Source of the DNA: Candidatus Acidiferrales bacterium
GTDB taxonomy: Bacteria > Bacteroidota > Ignavibacteria > Kryptoniales > JAKASW01
DNA: 64,000 nt
Assembly (NCBI GenBank): GCA_035515795.1
Contig: DATJAY010000012.1
Span: forward strand, 88,532-152,531
Reading direction: 5' to 3'
Shown: piece by piece, positions 34,854 to 43,845 of the stretch
How positions within the stretch are numbered: the stretch's first letter is position 1
Layout: each line of letters starts with the position of its first letter
The notes under the pieces: model-generated
Seen by the model: only the letters and a program-made list of their open reading frames with translations
Database searches by the model: none
What the model was told of the DNA's origin: nothing
Program-made: the position numbers and the translations under genes

Positions 34854-36101
34854 TTGCAGCATAGATGTTTCGAAAGATTTGATGTTGGGTTGATTGGGCG
34901 GAGCAAGTTAAGCGGGTCATTTTTCATAACCATCGCGGTACTGTCACTTGTGCTGGTCGGGTGCAGTTCTTCAGTGGAAATCTCGAGTGATCCTCCCGGC
35001 GCCGATGTGGATATTAATGGTGAGTCGTACGGCACAACTCCTGTGGACATATCTCTCAGCGATTTTGATTTTAACGTCTATCATCTGGCTCTCACAAAAT
35101 TGGGATACAGGGATAAAACGATAACGCTTCAGGGTGAAATAAAAGTCGGTCCGTTCGTAGGAGGTTTTGTCTTTTGGCCGTTCTGGCTGTGGTGTTACGG
35201 TCCGCAAGACACCTATGTCTTCAAGCTGGAGCCTAAAGGAGGAAATGTCGAACCGACGCCGAAAGAAAATGTACAGCCCGTCATGACCTCTCCCTCTGAC
35301 AGTGACATCGAGAATAATGTTCCCGTGCTTGACAGGAAAAATCCCGATGCAGTTGCGGTGGTGATCGGCATATCTCATTACAAGAGCAGCGATATCCCGG
35401 AAGTTTCATACGCCGTCAAAGGAGCAAATCTTGTAAGAAATTATTTTGAGAAGACTTTCGGCGTCGACGAGCGGAAGATTATTTTTGCAGCGGACGAAAA
35501 CGCTTCGCTTTCAGATTTCAGGAAAATCTTTGAAGAAAAACTGAGAGATTACATCACGCCGGGGAAGAGCGACGTTTACGTTTATTACCAGGGCCATGGT
35601 GTGCCGGATCCCGAGACGAAAGAAGCGTACTTCGTTCCTTATGACTGCGATCCATCTTATGCTAAATCGACGGGTTATTCATTGAAGGAGTTTTACGACA
35701 GACTCGCCGCGCTTCCGGCGAAGAGCGTAACCGTAATTCTAGATGCATGCTTCAGCGGGGCAAGCGCCGGCGGAACACTCGTCAAAAATATCAGCCCGCT
35801 ATATATGAAAGTGAAGACTCCCGTCGTCTCGATGAATAACGGCGTCGTGTTCAGTTCGTCGACGGGAGAACAGGTCTCATGCTGGTATCCTGAGAAAAAG
35901 GAGAGTCTGTTCACATATTATTTTCTAAAAGGTTTGACAGGAAGTGCTGATTTGGACAATGATGGCACGATAACTAATGCGGAAATGCAGACGTATCTTG
36001 AACAAAATGTTCCCGTCGAGGCAAGGTACTTGAGCAATCGCGAGCAGACTCCGCAGATGATGACGAAAGACCCCGACGGACTGCTGCTGAAGTATAAATG
36101 A
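34854..36101 (+). CDS. PEGA-domain caspase-like (C14) protease, lipoprotein
   Basis: Counting from the TTG at 34854, a lipobox V-L-V-G-C gives Cys37. A TTG at 34890 would give a more usual 24-residue signal and may be the true start. A PEGA domain follows (about 41-95, S-S-D-P-P-G-A-D-V-D-I-N-G), then an unusual aromatic hydrophobic stretch (F-W-P-F-W-L-W, about 105-115) and a caspase/metacaspase domain (about 165-400). That domain has His248 in Y-Y-Q-G-H-G and Cys299 in L-D-A-C-F-S-G, so the dyad is intact. PEGA domains are thought to contact the cell wall. This would be an envelope-anchored cysteine protease. Confidence 0.9.
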   Translation: MQHRCFERFDVGLIGRSKLSGSFFITIAVLSLVLVGCSSSVEISSDPPGADVDINGESYGTTPVDISLSDFDFNVYHLALTKLGYRDKTITLQGEIKVGPFVGGFVFWPFWLWCYGPQDTYVFKLEPKGGNVEPTPKENVQPVMTSPSDSDIENNVPVLDRKNPDAVAVVIGISHYKSSDIPEVSYAVKGANLVRNYFEKTFGVDERKIIFAADENASLSDFRKIFEEKLRDYITPGKSDVYVYYQGHGVPDPETKEAYFVPYDCDPSYAKSTGYSLKEFYDRLAALPAKSVTVILDACFSGASAGGTLVKNISPLYMKVKTPVVSMNNGVVFSSSTGEQVSCWYPEKKESLFTYYFLKGLTGSADLDNDGTITNAEMQTYLEQNVPVEARYLSNREQTPQMMTKDPDGLLLKYK

Positions 36102-36209
36102 TTTTCGCGCGCAAGCTTTCCGAAAGCTTTTCCGCGCCCTCGGTTCGTGACTCAATAACGCCGGCTCCTTTGATTTGCCGAGGTGAATTAAATATAGAGG
36201 CTAGAAAGT

Positions 36210-37124
36210 ATGCGAGTTGAAAAATCGTCGTTGCATGCCCGTGTGGTGAACGTCGGAATTGTCGTATCCCTTTGCCTATTTCTCTTTTCCTCCAAGTGCT
36301 GGTCTCAGTCCGACAGCCTTTCGGTTGAATCGACAGGGCATTGTTACAGCTCGGAGGTAACACCCGAAGACGGGTGGCGGCGCGCGCTACAGGACGCCGA
36401 AGCAAATGCAATTAGAACGGCTCTCGGAATAACTGTGAGCGGACATACTTTTCAGATGACCTCCGAGTCCATGAAGGGAGATAAGCCTACGGATTACCTC
36501 AGTACTTTTTCGGAACTGAATACTACAACGACTTCGGGAAGGGTCATTGCGGAACACATTATGGATTCTACCCTTGGTACGGAAGGAAATCTTCCCGTTT
36601 ACACCATCAAAATACAGGCCACGGTCGCGAAAGATAAAGGCGAGCCCGACCCGGGTTTTCAAGTGGAAATCCATTTGGATAAAGACGTATTCTATGATCG
36701 CGGCGGCATTGACCGTAACGACGCCGTTGATTTTTCGATTTCTGCCACCATGGATTGCTATCTGTACATTTTCGATATCATGGCAAACGATTCCGTGATG
36801 CTTCTTATGCCGAACGCTTACTTTACCGACAACTTTTACTCCGCCGCAGAAGGCGCGAAAGGCTTTCAACGGAAACTTGCAAAGCTGCCGTATGATCTAC
36901 GGGTTGGATTGCCTCCGAAGAAAGACTTGACGACCGAGATGATTTATGTCGTGGCATTAAAGAAGAAAATTGATTTTCACTCATCGAGTATGACACAAGA
37001 ATCATCGGGAATCTTGCCGACATACCAGAGCGCAATTCTTGATTTACAAAAATGGCTCGTAAGGATCCCGCAGGATTTGAGAACAACGGCGTCGGGGCCG
37101 TTCACGATAAAGAGGTTAAAATGA
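36210..37124 (+). CDS. DUF4384 exported protein with LPP20/FlgT-like N-terminal module
   Basis: After a signal peptide (about 1-33, S-S-K-C-W-S-Q), the N-terminal module reads D-G-W-R-R-A-L-Q-D-A-E-A-N-A-I, like the LPP20/FlgT family helix. The C-terminal half (about 150-300) is a DUF4384 domain, with D-C-Y-L-Y-I-F-D-I-M, D-S-V-M-L-L-M-P-N and a late V-V-A-L-K-K strand. DUF4384 proteins often neighbour caspase-like proteases, as here. The function is unknown. The stop overlaps the start of the next gene (ATGA), so the two products are probably made in fixed ratio. Confidence 0.82.
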   Translation: MRVEKSSLHARVVNVGIVVSLCLFLFSSKCWSQSDSLSVESTGHCYSSEVTPEDGWRRALQDAEANAIRTALGITVSGHTFQMTSESMKGDKPTDYLSTFSELNTTTTSGRVIAEHIMDSTLGTEGNLPVYTIKIQATVAKDKGEPDPGFQVEIHLDKDVFYDRGGIDRNDAVDFSISATMDCYLYIFDIMANDSVMLLMPNAYFTDNFYSAAEGAKGFQRKLAKLPYDLRVGLPPKKDLTTEMIYVVALKKKIDFHSSSMTQESSGILPTYQSAILDLQKWLVRIPQDLRTTASGPFTIKRLK

Positions 37125-37624
37125 AGCGAAAAATATTTTTCATGTTTTGTGTCTGGGGCATCCCTTTCTTGCTGTCTGACGGCAACTTTGCATTTTCACA
37201 GGAGGTCACCGTCTCGAATGTCTCATTCTCGATGAGGGACAGTGACGTCGTGGTTCATTACGATCTCAATGGACCGGCAGATGGGAACTACCAGGTGAGA
37301 CTGATTCTGAGAAGGGAGTCTCAGTCTTTTTTCAAAATGTTTCCCAAAGACATCGAGGGTGATGTTGGAACCGGCGCATTTTCTGGAAGGAATCGGGAGA
37401 TCGTGTGGCGTCTCTATGAAGATGTCCCTCATGGACTGGATGGAGACGACTATTATTTCGAAGTAAACGCCGCACTGCAGCGAGTGGAAAAAGGTGGAGG
37501 AGCGTCATGGCTATACTATGTGGGCGGCGCGTTGGTCGCGGGAGGTGCCGTAGTCTATTTCGGTACTGATTTATTCAAAAAGTCCGGCGGGAGTCAGTTA
37601 CCGACTCCGCCATTGAGACCTTAA
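37121..37624 (+). CDS. Small exported protein with C-terminal membrane anchor
   Basis: The ATG at 37121 overlaps the preceding TGA. The 167-residue protein has a signal peptide (about 1-27, F-A-F-S-Q) and one beta-sandwich-like domain (about 28-128) with V-V-V-H-Y-D-L-N-G and I-V-W-R-L-Y-E-D segments. A C-terminal hydrophobic helix (about 133-151, W-L-Y-Y-V-G-G-A-L-V-A-G-G) and a short Pro-rich tail complete it. I do not recognise the family. The position between DUF4384 and a second caspase gene suggests a membrane partner. Confidence 0.7.
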   Translation: MKRKIFFMFCVWGIPFLLSDGNFAFSQEVTVSNVSFSMRDSDVVVHYDLNGPADGNYQVRLILRRESQSFFKMFPKDIEGDVGTGAFSGRNREIVWRLYEDVPHGLDGDDYYFEVNAALQRVEKGGGASWLYYVGGALVAGGAVVYFGTDLFKKSGGSQLPTPPLRP

Positions 37625-37642
37625 GAGAACGGAGATGATTCA

Positions 37643-39430
37643 ATGAATAAAATTTCCTTTATATGCCTGTTGTTCTTCACCGGCCTTGCCTATGGTCAAA
37701 CGGTTAGCGGGAAGAGCCAAACGGGATCTCTAAAACCTGTTTCGCCGACTATCCCGCCCGCGGAAAACCAAGGGACCAGCGTGAACGTGAAAAACCAGAT
37801 AAACGCATACAGTCCATTTCTGACCGCAGAAATTACTTTTAAAGATTCATCAGCCGATAATATCCTGGGTGCGGACGAAAGTGCTCAGGTTCTCGTGTCG
37901 CTTCGGAACATCGGGGGAAAACCTGCCGAGTCGTGCGAAGTGGAGCTTGTGCCGTCGGTGGAAAACTCCGGTATTGATGTCATAAATCCTCCGACCATCC
38001 TGCACCTTGCACCCAATGAGGAAATGTCGACGCGCGTACTTCTGAGAGGCTCTCATGCCATTTCGACGGGCAATGTCGAGTTTGTGCTGAAGGTTCTGGA
38101 GAAAGACGGATTTGACCTCGATCCCGAAAAGATTCTTGTCGTGCCCACCTTGGCATTCCAGCCGCCAAGCGTGGATCTGGTCGACTATGGTGTTCAAGAT
38201 CCCAGCCGGACGGGAAAGATCCAGAAACGCGAAAACGTATCCGTGACATTGAGGCTGCAAAACAGAGGTGGCACCACGAGCCATGGTACAGTCGCTTCGC
38301 TTACCCTGGGAGACAACGTCATCTCTCTCGATTCATCAGCGGTGGAGGAGAGCGGCATCTTTCATTCGACATTTAACCTTGGTGACTTGAAACCCGGAGA
38401 CTACAAGGATGTGACCACAAATTTGATCACCAACAACCGTGCAACGGATGTTCGTATAGACATTGTGGTGACCGAGAGAAGCGGAGAACACTCTACAGAC
38501 ACAACCCTTGAACTTCCATTCAACATTCCAACAAAGAAAACAGAAGAGATAGTAGTTGCCGCCAGGAAGGCAGAAGACGTGAATATTCCGAATGTGGCAA
38601 ACTTGAAACTTGACATTGTCGACAATCTGCCCGTCGCTTCCCAGACGAAACCTGATGCCTTTGCTGTAGTTATTGGGAACAAGGATTACACCAATGCTCC
38701 CGGAGTGGAATTTGCGTTGAATGATGCAGCAATCATGAAGCGCTATCTGACTACCACCATGGGATTTCAAGCTGAGAATATCATATATCTTGAGAACGCT
38801 TCGCAATCTGACATGACCCGTGTTTTTGGAAACGAATCGAACTACAAAGGACAATTGTACGATTATGTTAGAAAAGGGAGTGAGATTTTTGTCTATTACA
38901 GCGGCCATGGCGCGCCGGATACCGACTCGAAAGAAGGATACATTGTCCCGGTTGACTGCGATCCGGCTCATGTTGCCTTAAACGGATATTCGCTTAAGCT
39001 GCTTTATTCAAATCTTGACAAAATCGATGCAGAGAAAGAGTTGAAGCACATAACGGTTGTCTTAGACGCGTGCTTTTCGGGCAGTTCGGTCAAAGGCTCT
39101 CTTCTTGCCAACGTTAGTCCCATCTATATTGCAGTGAGCAAAGATGCGATGGCTTCTCCGAATGCTACTATCGTAACAAGCGCAAGCGGGGACCAGGTGA
39201 GCGGCTGGTACAGAGACAAGCAGCAGAGTCTCTTCACTTACTTCTTCTTAAAGGGACTGCAGGGCTCGGCAGATTATGAACATAATAAAACCATCACCGC
39301 GAAAGAGCTGTATGAGTTTACCGCAGACGAAGTCAATGGTGTCCCATATTGGTCAAGACGTCTGAACAGCAAAACACAAACGCCGACATTTTATGGAAGT
39401 GATTGGGTGATTTATGAAGGCGCAAAGTAA
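37643..39430 (+). CDS. Secreted caspase-like (C14) protease with Ig-like domains
   Basis: The 595-residue exported protein has a signal peptide (about 1-18, G-L-A-Y-G-Q) and no lipobox. Two beta-sandwich CARDB/NEW3-like domains (about 55-170 and 175-290), recognisable by V-L-V-S-L-R-N-I-G-G and V-T-L-R-L-Q-N-R-G-G, precede a caspase/metacaspase domain (about 335-585). That domain has His422 in Y-Y-S-G-H-G and Cys477 in L-D-A-C-F-S-G. The post-cysteine block, with S-L-F-T-Y-F-F-L-K-G-L and G-S-A-D, closely parallels the PEGA caspase 2 kb upstream, so the two are paralogues. It starts 18 bases after the previous gene. Confidence 0.9.
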   Translation: MNKISFICLLFFTGLAYGQTVSGKSQTGSLKPVSPTIPPAENQGTSVNVKNQINAYSPFLTAEITFKDSSADNILGADESAQVLVSLRNIGGKPAESCEVELVPSVENSGIDVINPPTILHLAPNEEMSTRVLLRGSHAISTGNVEFVLKVLEKDGFDLDPEKILVVPTLAFQPPSVDLVDYGVQDPSRTGKIQKRENVSVTLRLQNRGGTTSHGTVASLTLGDNVISLDSSAVEESGIFHSTFNLGDLKPGDYKDVTTNLITNNRATDVRIDIVVTERSGEHSTDTTLELPFNIPTKKTEEIVVAARKAEDVNIPNVANLKLDIVDNLPVASQTKPDAFAVVIGNKDYTNAPGVEFALNDAAIMKRYLTTTMGFQAENIIYLENASQSDMTRVFGNESNYKGQLYDYVRKGSEIFVYYSGHGAPDTDSKEGYIVPVDCDPAHVALNGYSLKLLYSNLDKIDAEKELKHITVVLDACFSGSSVKGSLLANVSPIYIAVSKDAMASPNATIVTSASGDQVSGWYRDKQQSLFTYFFLKGLQGSADYEHNKTITAKELYEFTADEVNGVPYWSRRLNSKTQTPTFYGSDWVIYEGAK

Positions 39431-39516
39431 AATGCAAGAGCTACGACCGATGCTTCTTGTCTTGACTCTGCTGAAATGAGATGTTTGATTCTATCAAATT
39501 TTTTTGGAGAATATAC

Positions 39517-42500
39517 ATGCGCAAGATTTTAATTCTGTCTATGGTGATTGTGTTGGCACAAACTTACGCCGCCGAAAGCCCTTCCCGGCACGGAAAAGGG
39601 AAAAAGGTTCTGGGATATACTATCATTGTCAAACCGTCGTCGGAGAAAAAGGCTTTTCAAAGCGTGGTCAGTGCCGAGAAGCAATATAAACCTGGAGATG
39701 CAGCCGGCCTAGTTAACCACCTTCCTCCATCAGGCGGATCGGGAAAAATTTTTAACATGCAGTCGGTTGAGTCTGGAGTAAACCTTACTCCTTATCAACC
39801 AGCGGGGTGGAGTGACAAGATAGTAATCTATAAGAACCGGACTAATATTACCGGTTCTATCCCGACCAGTCTCACCGATGCTTCCGTAATTTATCCCACG
39901 GACAGTGTCTTTGTGGCTTGGGCAATTACGAATAACGGTACAGATAACATTTCGACGGGGTTTTATACGGATGTTTATGTTGACAACGTTGAAATTTATA
40001 ATGAATACCTTGCTTCGCTCAGCGGCGGTTATTACTGGGCATGGTGGGACGGCAATATTGGTAAACTAAGCCCCGGGGTGCATACGTTTGAAGTGTATGT
40101 TGATCCCACAAGCGCTATCGCAGAAACGAACGAATCTGATAACATATACACCCGGCAGTATACCATCTCTCCCGGTCTTCCGAATGCTCCGACCAATTTG
40201 AAGGCCGTTGCGGTGTCTTCGGGACAGATCGACTTAACCTGGACGGCGAGTACCGGCAGTCCAGCTTACTATAGAGTTCTTCGCTCTACGTCATCACCGT
40301 CCGCTTTCAGTTCGATTGATACTCTCCGAGATTCGTCAGCCACGGAATGTTTCAGTGTTTTCCTCAATCCCAATACAACTTATTACTACGAAGTCATTGC
40401 GGGAAACAGTACGGGTGAATCTTCGCCGAGTGCAACGGTGTCTGCAACGACACCGGGATATTCTTCCAATTGGACAATCCAAAACAAAGATAGTGTTTCA
40501 TGGTGGGCTATTAAGGCGGTTGATACGAGTACGGTATGGGCGTGCGGCTACAGTGCGGTGACAGGTGCAGGTAATGCTTACATTGAGCGCTCAACGGACG
40601 GCGGCACAACCTGGGTGAATTGCAGCGGCAGCCTCGCGTCCATAAAGGCAGCAATTTCAACTATAGAAGCGACGAGTCGAACTCAGGCATGGGCTGGCGA
40701 TCAATTTGGAAATATTTATTATACGAGCAACGGCGGAAGTACATGGGTGACTCAAAGCAGCGGCACTGCAAATTTCATTAACGCGATAAAATATGTATCC
40801 TCAAACACCTTGGTCGCGGTTGCAGATCCGATTAACCAGGGAGATCCCTTTTTGATTTTACGAACAACGGACAACGGTTCAACGTGGGCAGTTGTTACCG
40901 GTACACCAAGTTCACGTTCGGATGTCCACGAATTCTGCATTGCCAACTCAGTCTGTATGGTGGGAGACACCATATTCGCGGGAACACAGTATTATGGCGA
41001 AAGCGACGGCAGGGCGATTGCCTCCATCGATGGGGGAATAACCTGGTACATTCCTTCGTGGCATGGTCTGCCATGGTATTTTCAATACTCTCCCACGAGC
41101 ATCTCGTTCAGAAATGGATTGACGGGAATTGTAACAGGAGATTCGGGGTTCGCAGAATATTGCAACGATGCTCCCTGGACGAGCATTAGTAAATTTGTTC
41201 CGGATTGGATTAATGCTTCGCAGGCAATTTCAGGAACTCTGACATACTGGGCCGCTGGAGAGGACGGAGTATTCCACTCTACCGACGACGGCTCGACATG
41301 GAGCATTGAAAGCGTTCCGTTCCAGAAGTCAATCGGCGCGATCGCATTCCCAACCGCGACTAAAGGTTGGGTGGCATCCGGAGAAGGAATGATTGCACGA
41401 TATTCAGCTACCACTTCATCACCGTCATCTCCAGCGCTTGTTGGTCCTACGAACAGCTCAACCGGAGCGCCGACCAATCCCACACTGTCATGGAATGCTT
41501 CCGCCGGAGCAACAAGTTACAGGCTGCAGGTGTCAACGTCTGCGGCTTTTGTGCCGATTTTTTTCGACAGGTCCAACATCCTGACTACCTCGCAAAGCGT
41601 AAGCGGTTTGTCTAGGAGCACGACGTACTATTGGCGTGTCGATGCGTCTAACGTGGTCGGCCCGAGCAGCTGGTCTCCTACATGGAGCTTCACCACGTTT
41701 GCCTATCCGTCTTCCATACAGGTGTCGACGCAGTTTATGCCGCCGGGCACGCTGGACCAAACGAGCTATAGGATTTTCGGTTTGCCGGGAGATATCGATA
41801 TCGCGTTGTCCGGCGTTGTTTCCGGTACGCAGGGGAAGGACTGGGATGCGTATTGGGATAATGGCGACGATCAAAACTATTATGTAGAGTACGATGGAAG
41901 CGGGAGATTTTATTTCATGCCCGGAACGGCATTCTGGATACTTAGCAAGAATCCGTTTTCCGTTTCACAATTTGCATCGACCGTGCCTCTGGATACGAGC
42001 GCCTGCTTTTCGATTACTCTCCATAGCGGTTGGAATCTCATCTCCAATCCTTTTGAAAAAAGCGTTTCATGGTCTGCAATTCAAACTCTGAACGGTGTCG
42101 CTCAGCCAATCTACTCCTTCAATGGGAGTTACAGTACGCAAGTCTCGTTCGATCCTTATGTCGGGTACTATTTCTACAACAACCAAAACCTCGTGTCGCT
42201 CAAGGTTCCTTACATAACGACGGTCCAGAACAAGAAAGAAGAACGACCGTGGAAAGTGAGTTCGGATCAGAAAAACGAGGTCAAGCTTTCCCTTTTATCG
42301 AAAAAGAACCAGCCGCTTCCGATCAGTGTCGGCTTCTATACCGAAGCGTCCGATACTCTCGACAATGTCAATATCTTTGCCCCCCCGGACAACTTTGAAG
42401 ACGTGAGAATTCAAGTCGTCGATCAAAATGTCGGAGGTAATTGGAAAAAATTGTACGTGGATTTCAGGAATGAGATTGGGAAAGGACAGTCCTTCGATAT

Positions 42501-43008
42501 CGAAGTGAAGAATCTGTCGGGGGATCCGGTAACGATGAATTCATTTGTGCATGGATTGGAAGATTACGGCGTCTATTTGGTTGACAATGGTACGCACGCG
42601 TTTTACAACCTGAAGACGAGCGACAGCATTTTAATTGGCGGAGTGTACAAGTACAAGAATTATGCTTTGTTGGTCGGTGATGGGAATTACATCGACTCGA
42701 TTAGAGCCGTCAACACACCTAGGAGCTATCAGTTGTACCAGAACTATCCGAACCCGTTCAATCCGTCAACAATAATTCGATACGAAATTCCCGGAAAAGC
42801 CGAAGTCACGCTCGGGGTCTATAATGTTCTTGGTCAACTGGTGCGGACGCTTGTCAATCAGGTCCAGCAATCTGGCTATTACGAGGTGGAGTTTGATGGA
42901 ACGCATCTGGCATCAGGTGTCTATTTCTGCAGGCTTACGGTAAATGGAATCGAATCACTGAATGCTGGAACCTACGACCAGATAAAGAAAATGACATTGA
43001 TCAAATGA
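39517..43008 (+). CDS. Giant T9SS cargo protein: CARDB, FN3, Ycf48/BNR propeller, FN3, sorting domain
   Basis: The start is the ATG at 39517, preceded by GGAGA; an earlier ATG at 39481 has no such site. The 1164-residue product has a signal peptide (about 1-18, T-Y-A-A-E) and a CARDB domain (about 100-215). Next are a fibronectin III domain (about 220-315) and a Ycf48/BNR-type propeller (about 320-632) with repeated S-T-D-G-G-T-T-W / S-N-G-G-S-T-W motifs. A second FN3 (about 635-730), a beta-rich region and a T9SS sorting domain (Y-P-N-P-F-N-P-S-T near 1083) follow. It is probably surface exposed. No catalytic site was seen. Confidence 0.87.
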   Translation: MRKILILSMVIVLAQTYAAESPSRHGKGKKVLGYTIIVKPSSEKKAFQSVVSAEKQYKPGDAAGLVNHLPPSGGSGKIFNMQSVESGVNLTPYQPAGWSDKIVIYKNRTNITGSIPTSLTDASVIYPTDSVFVAWAITNNGTDNISTGFYTDVYVDNVEIYNEYLASLSGGYYWAWWDGNIGKLSPGVHTFEVYVDPTSAIAETNESDNIYTRQYTISPGLPNAPTNLKAVAVSSGQIDLTWTASTGSPAYYRVLRSTSSPSAFSSIDTLRDSSATECFSVFLNPNTTYYYEVIAGNSTGESSPSATVSATTPGYSSNWTIQNKDSVSWWAIKAVDTSTVWACGYSAVTGAGNAYIERSTDGGTTWVNCSGSLASIKAAISTIEATSRTQAWAGDQFGNIYYTSNGGSTWVTQSSGTANFINAIKYVSSNTLVAVADPINQGDPFLILRTTDNGSTWAVVTGTPSSRSDVHEFCIANSVCMVGDTIFAGTQYYGESDGRAIASIDGGITWYIPSWHGLPWYFQYSPTSISFRNGLTGIVTGDSGFAEYCNDAPWTSISKFVPDWINASQAISGTLTYWAAGEDGVFHSTDDGSTWSIESVPFQKSIGAIAFPTATKGWVASGEGMIARYSATTSSPSSPALVGPTNSSTGAPTNPTLSWNASAGATSYRLQVSTSAAFVPIFFDRSNILTTSQSVSGLSRSTTYYWRVDASNVVGPSSWSPTWSFTTFAYPSSIQVSTQFMPPGTLDQTSYRIFGLPGDIDIALSGVVSGTQGKDWDAYWDNGDDQNYYVEYDGSGRFYFMPGTAFWILSKNPFSVSQFASTVPLDTSACFSITLHSGWNLISNPFEKSVSWSAIQTLNGVAQPIYSFNGSYSTQVSFDPYVGYYFYNNQNLVSLKVPYITTVQNKKEERPWKVSSDQKNEVKLSLLSKKNQPLPISVGFYTEASDTLDNVNIFAPPDNFEDVRIQVVDQNVGGNWKKLYVDFRNEIGKGQSFDIEVKNLSGDPVTMNSFVHGLEDYGVYLVDNGTHAFYNLKTSDSILIGGVYKYKNYALLVGDGNYIDSIRAVNTPRSYQLYQNYPNPFNPSTIIRYEIPGKAEVTLGVYNVLGQLVRTLVNQVQQSGYYEVEFDGTHLASGVYFCRLTVNGIESLNAGTYDQIKKMTLIK

Positions 43009-43248
43009 GCTTGCAACAGGTGCAGCTCAAAGGGAACATGCCAGCGGTCGGCGGGGGAATCAAAATATGAAGGTGACAAAAGATTCCTTTTCTTGTCGCG
43101 ATTTCATGTTATGTGGAGGTGTGATTCTTCTCGCCTTTCGTTTCTGCTTCCATGGGAATGCCGTTTCGCTTTTTTAACGAATAAAAAGTTCAGTCGATGT
43201 AATGATAGAAAGAGTACACGAATTTACAAAAGCAAAAGGAGGACGCTT

Positions 43249-43845
43249 ATGAAATACAAGATGTTTTTGATTCTGATTCCATTGCTTCTAATCGGATGTT
43301 CCTCATCGCGGCAGGTGTCACGCGTTTCCGCGGATACCGATGTCGACCTCAGCGGGAATTGGAACGATACAGATTCTCGGCTGGTGGCGGAGCAGATGAT
43401 ATCGAGTCTCACGACGAAGCCATGGCTCGATGATTTTACTTCGCAAAATTCAAAAAAGCCGGCAGTGATCGTGGGAACAGTCCGCAATCTCAGTTCCGAA
43501 CATATCCAGACCGACGCTTTCATCGATGACATTGAGCGCGAGCTGGTGAACAGCGGCAAAGTTACGTTTGTCGCAAGCAAGAAAGAACGCCAGGAAGTTC
43601 GCCAAGAACGTCTCGACCAACAGACCAATGCTACGGAAGAATCGGCGAAGAAATTGGCTGCAGAAACCGGCGCTGACTACATGCTCCAAGGAAGCATCAA
43701 AGACATCGTCGACAGGGTTGAGGGAAAAGAAGTGAAGTACTACCAAGTGGACATGGTATTGGTTGATCTTCAGACGAGTGAAAAAGTCTGGATGGATACG
43801 AAAAAAATTAAGAAAGTCATCGACCGTCCCAGTTCGTCCTGGTGA
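43249..43845 (+). CDS. LpoB-like lipoprotein (penicillin-binding-protein activator family)
   Basis: The ATG at 43249 follows AAAGGAGGA and opens a lipoprotein with lipobox L-I-G-C-S-S (Cys17). The 198-residue protein shows the LpoB/CsgG-like fold: V-D-L-S-G-N-W-N-D-T-D-S, then P-A-V-I-V-G-T-V-R-N, F-I-D-D-I-E-R-E-L and G-A-D-Y-M-L-Q-G-S-I. The final K-V-W-M-D-T-K-K-I-K strand is also present. In Enterobacteria LpoB activates PBP1b; here the family is usually found beside LPP20 and COG3014 genes, as in this window, so the local role may differ. Its stop overlaps the next gene. Confidence 0.88.
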   Translation: MKYKMFLILIPLLLIGCSSSRQVSRVSADTDVDLSGNWNDTDSRLVAEQMISSLTTKPWLDDFTSQNSKKPAVIVGTVRNLSSEHIQTDAFIDDIERELVNSGKVTFVASKKERQEVRQERLDQQTNATEESAKKLAAETGADYMLQGSIKDIVDRVEGKEVKYYQVDMVLVDLQTSEKVWMDTKKIKKVIDRPSSSW

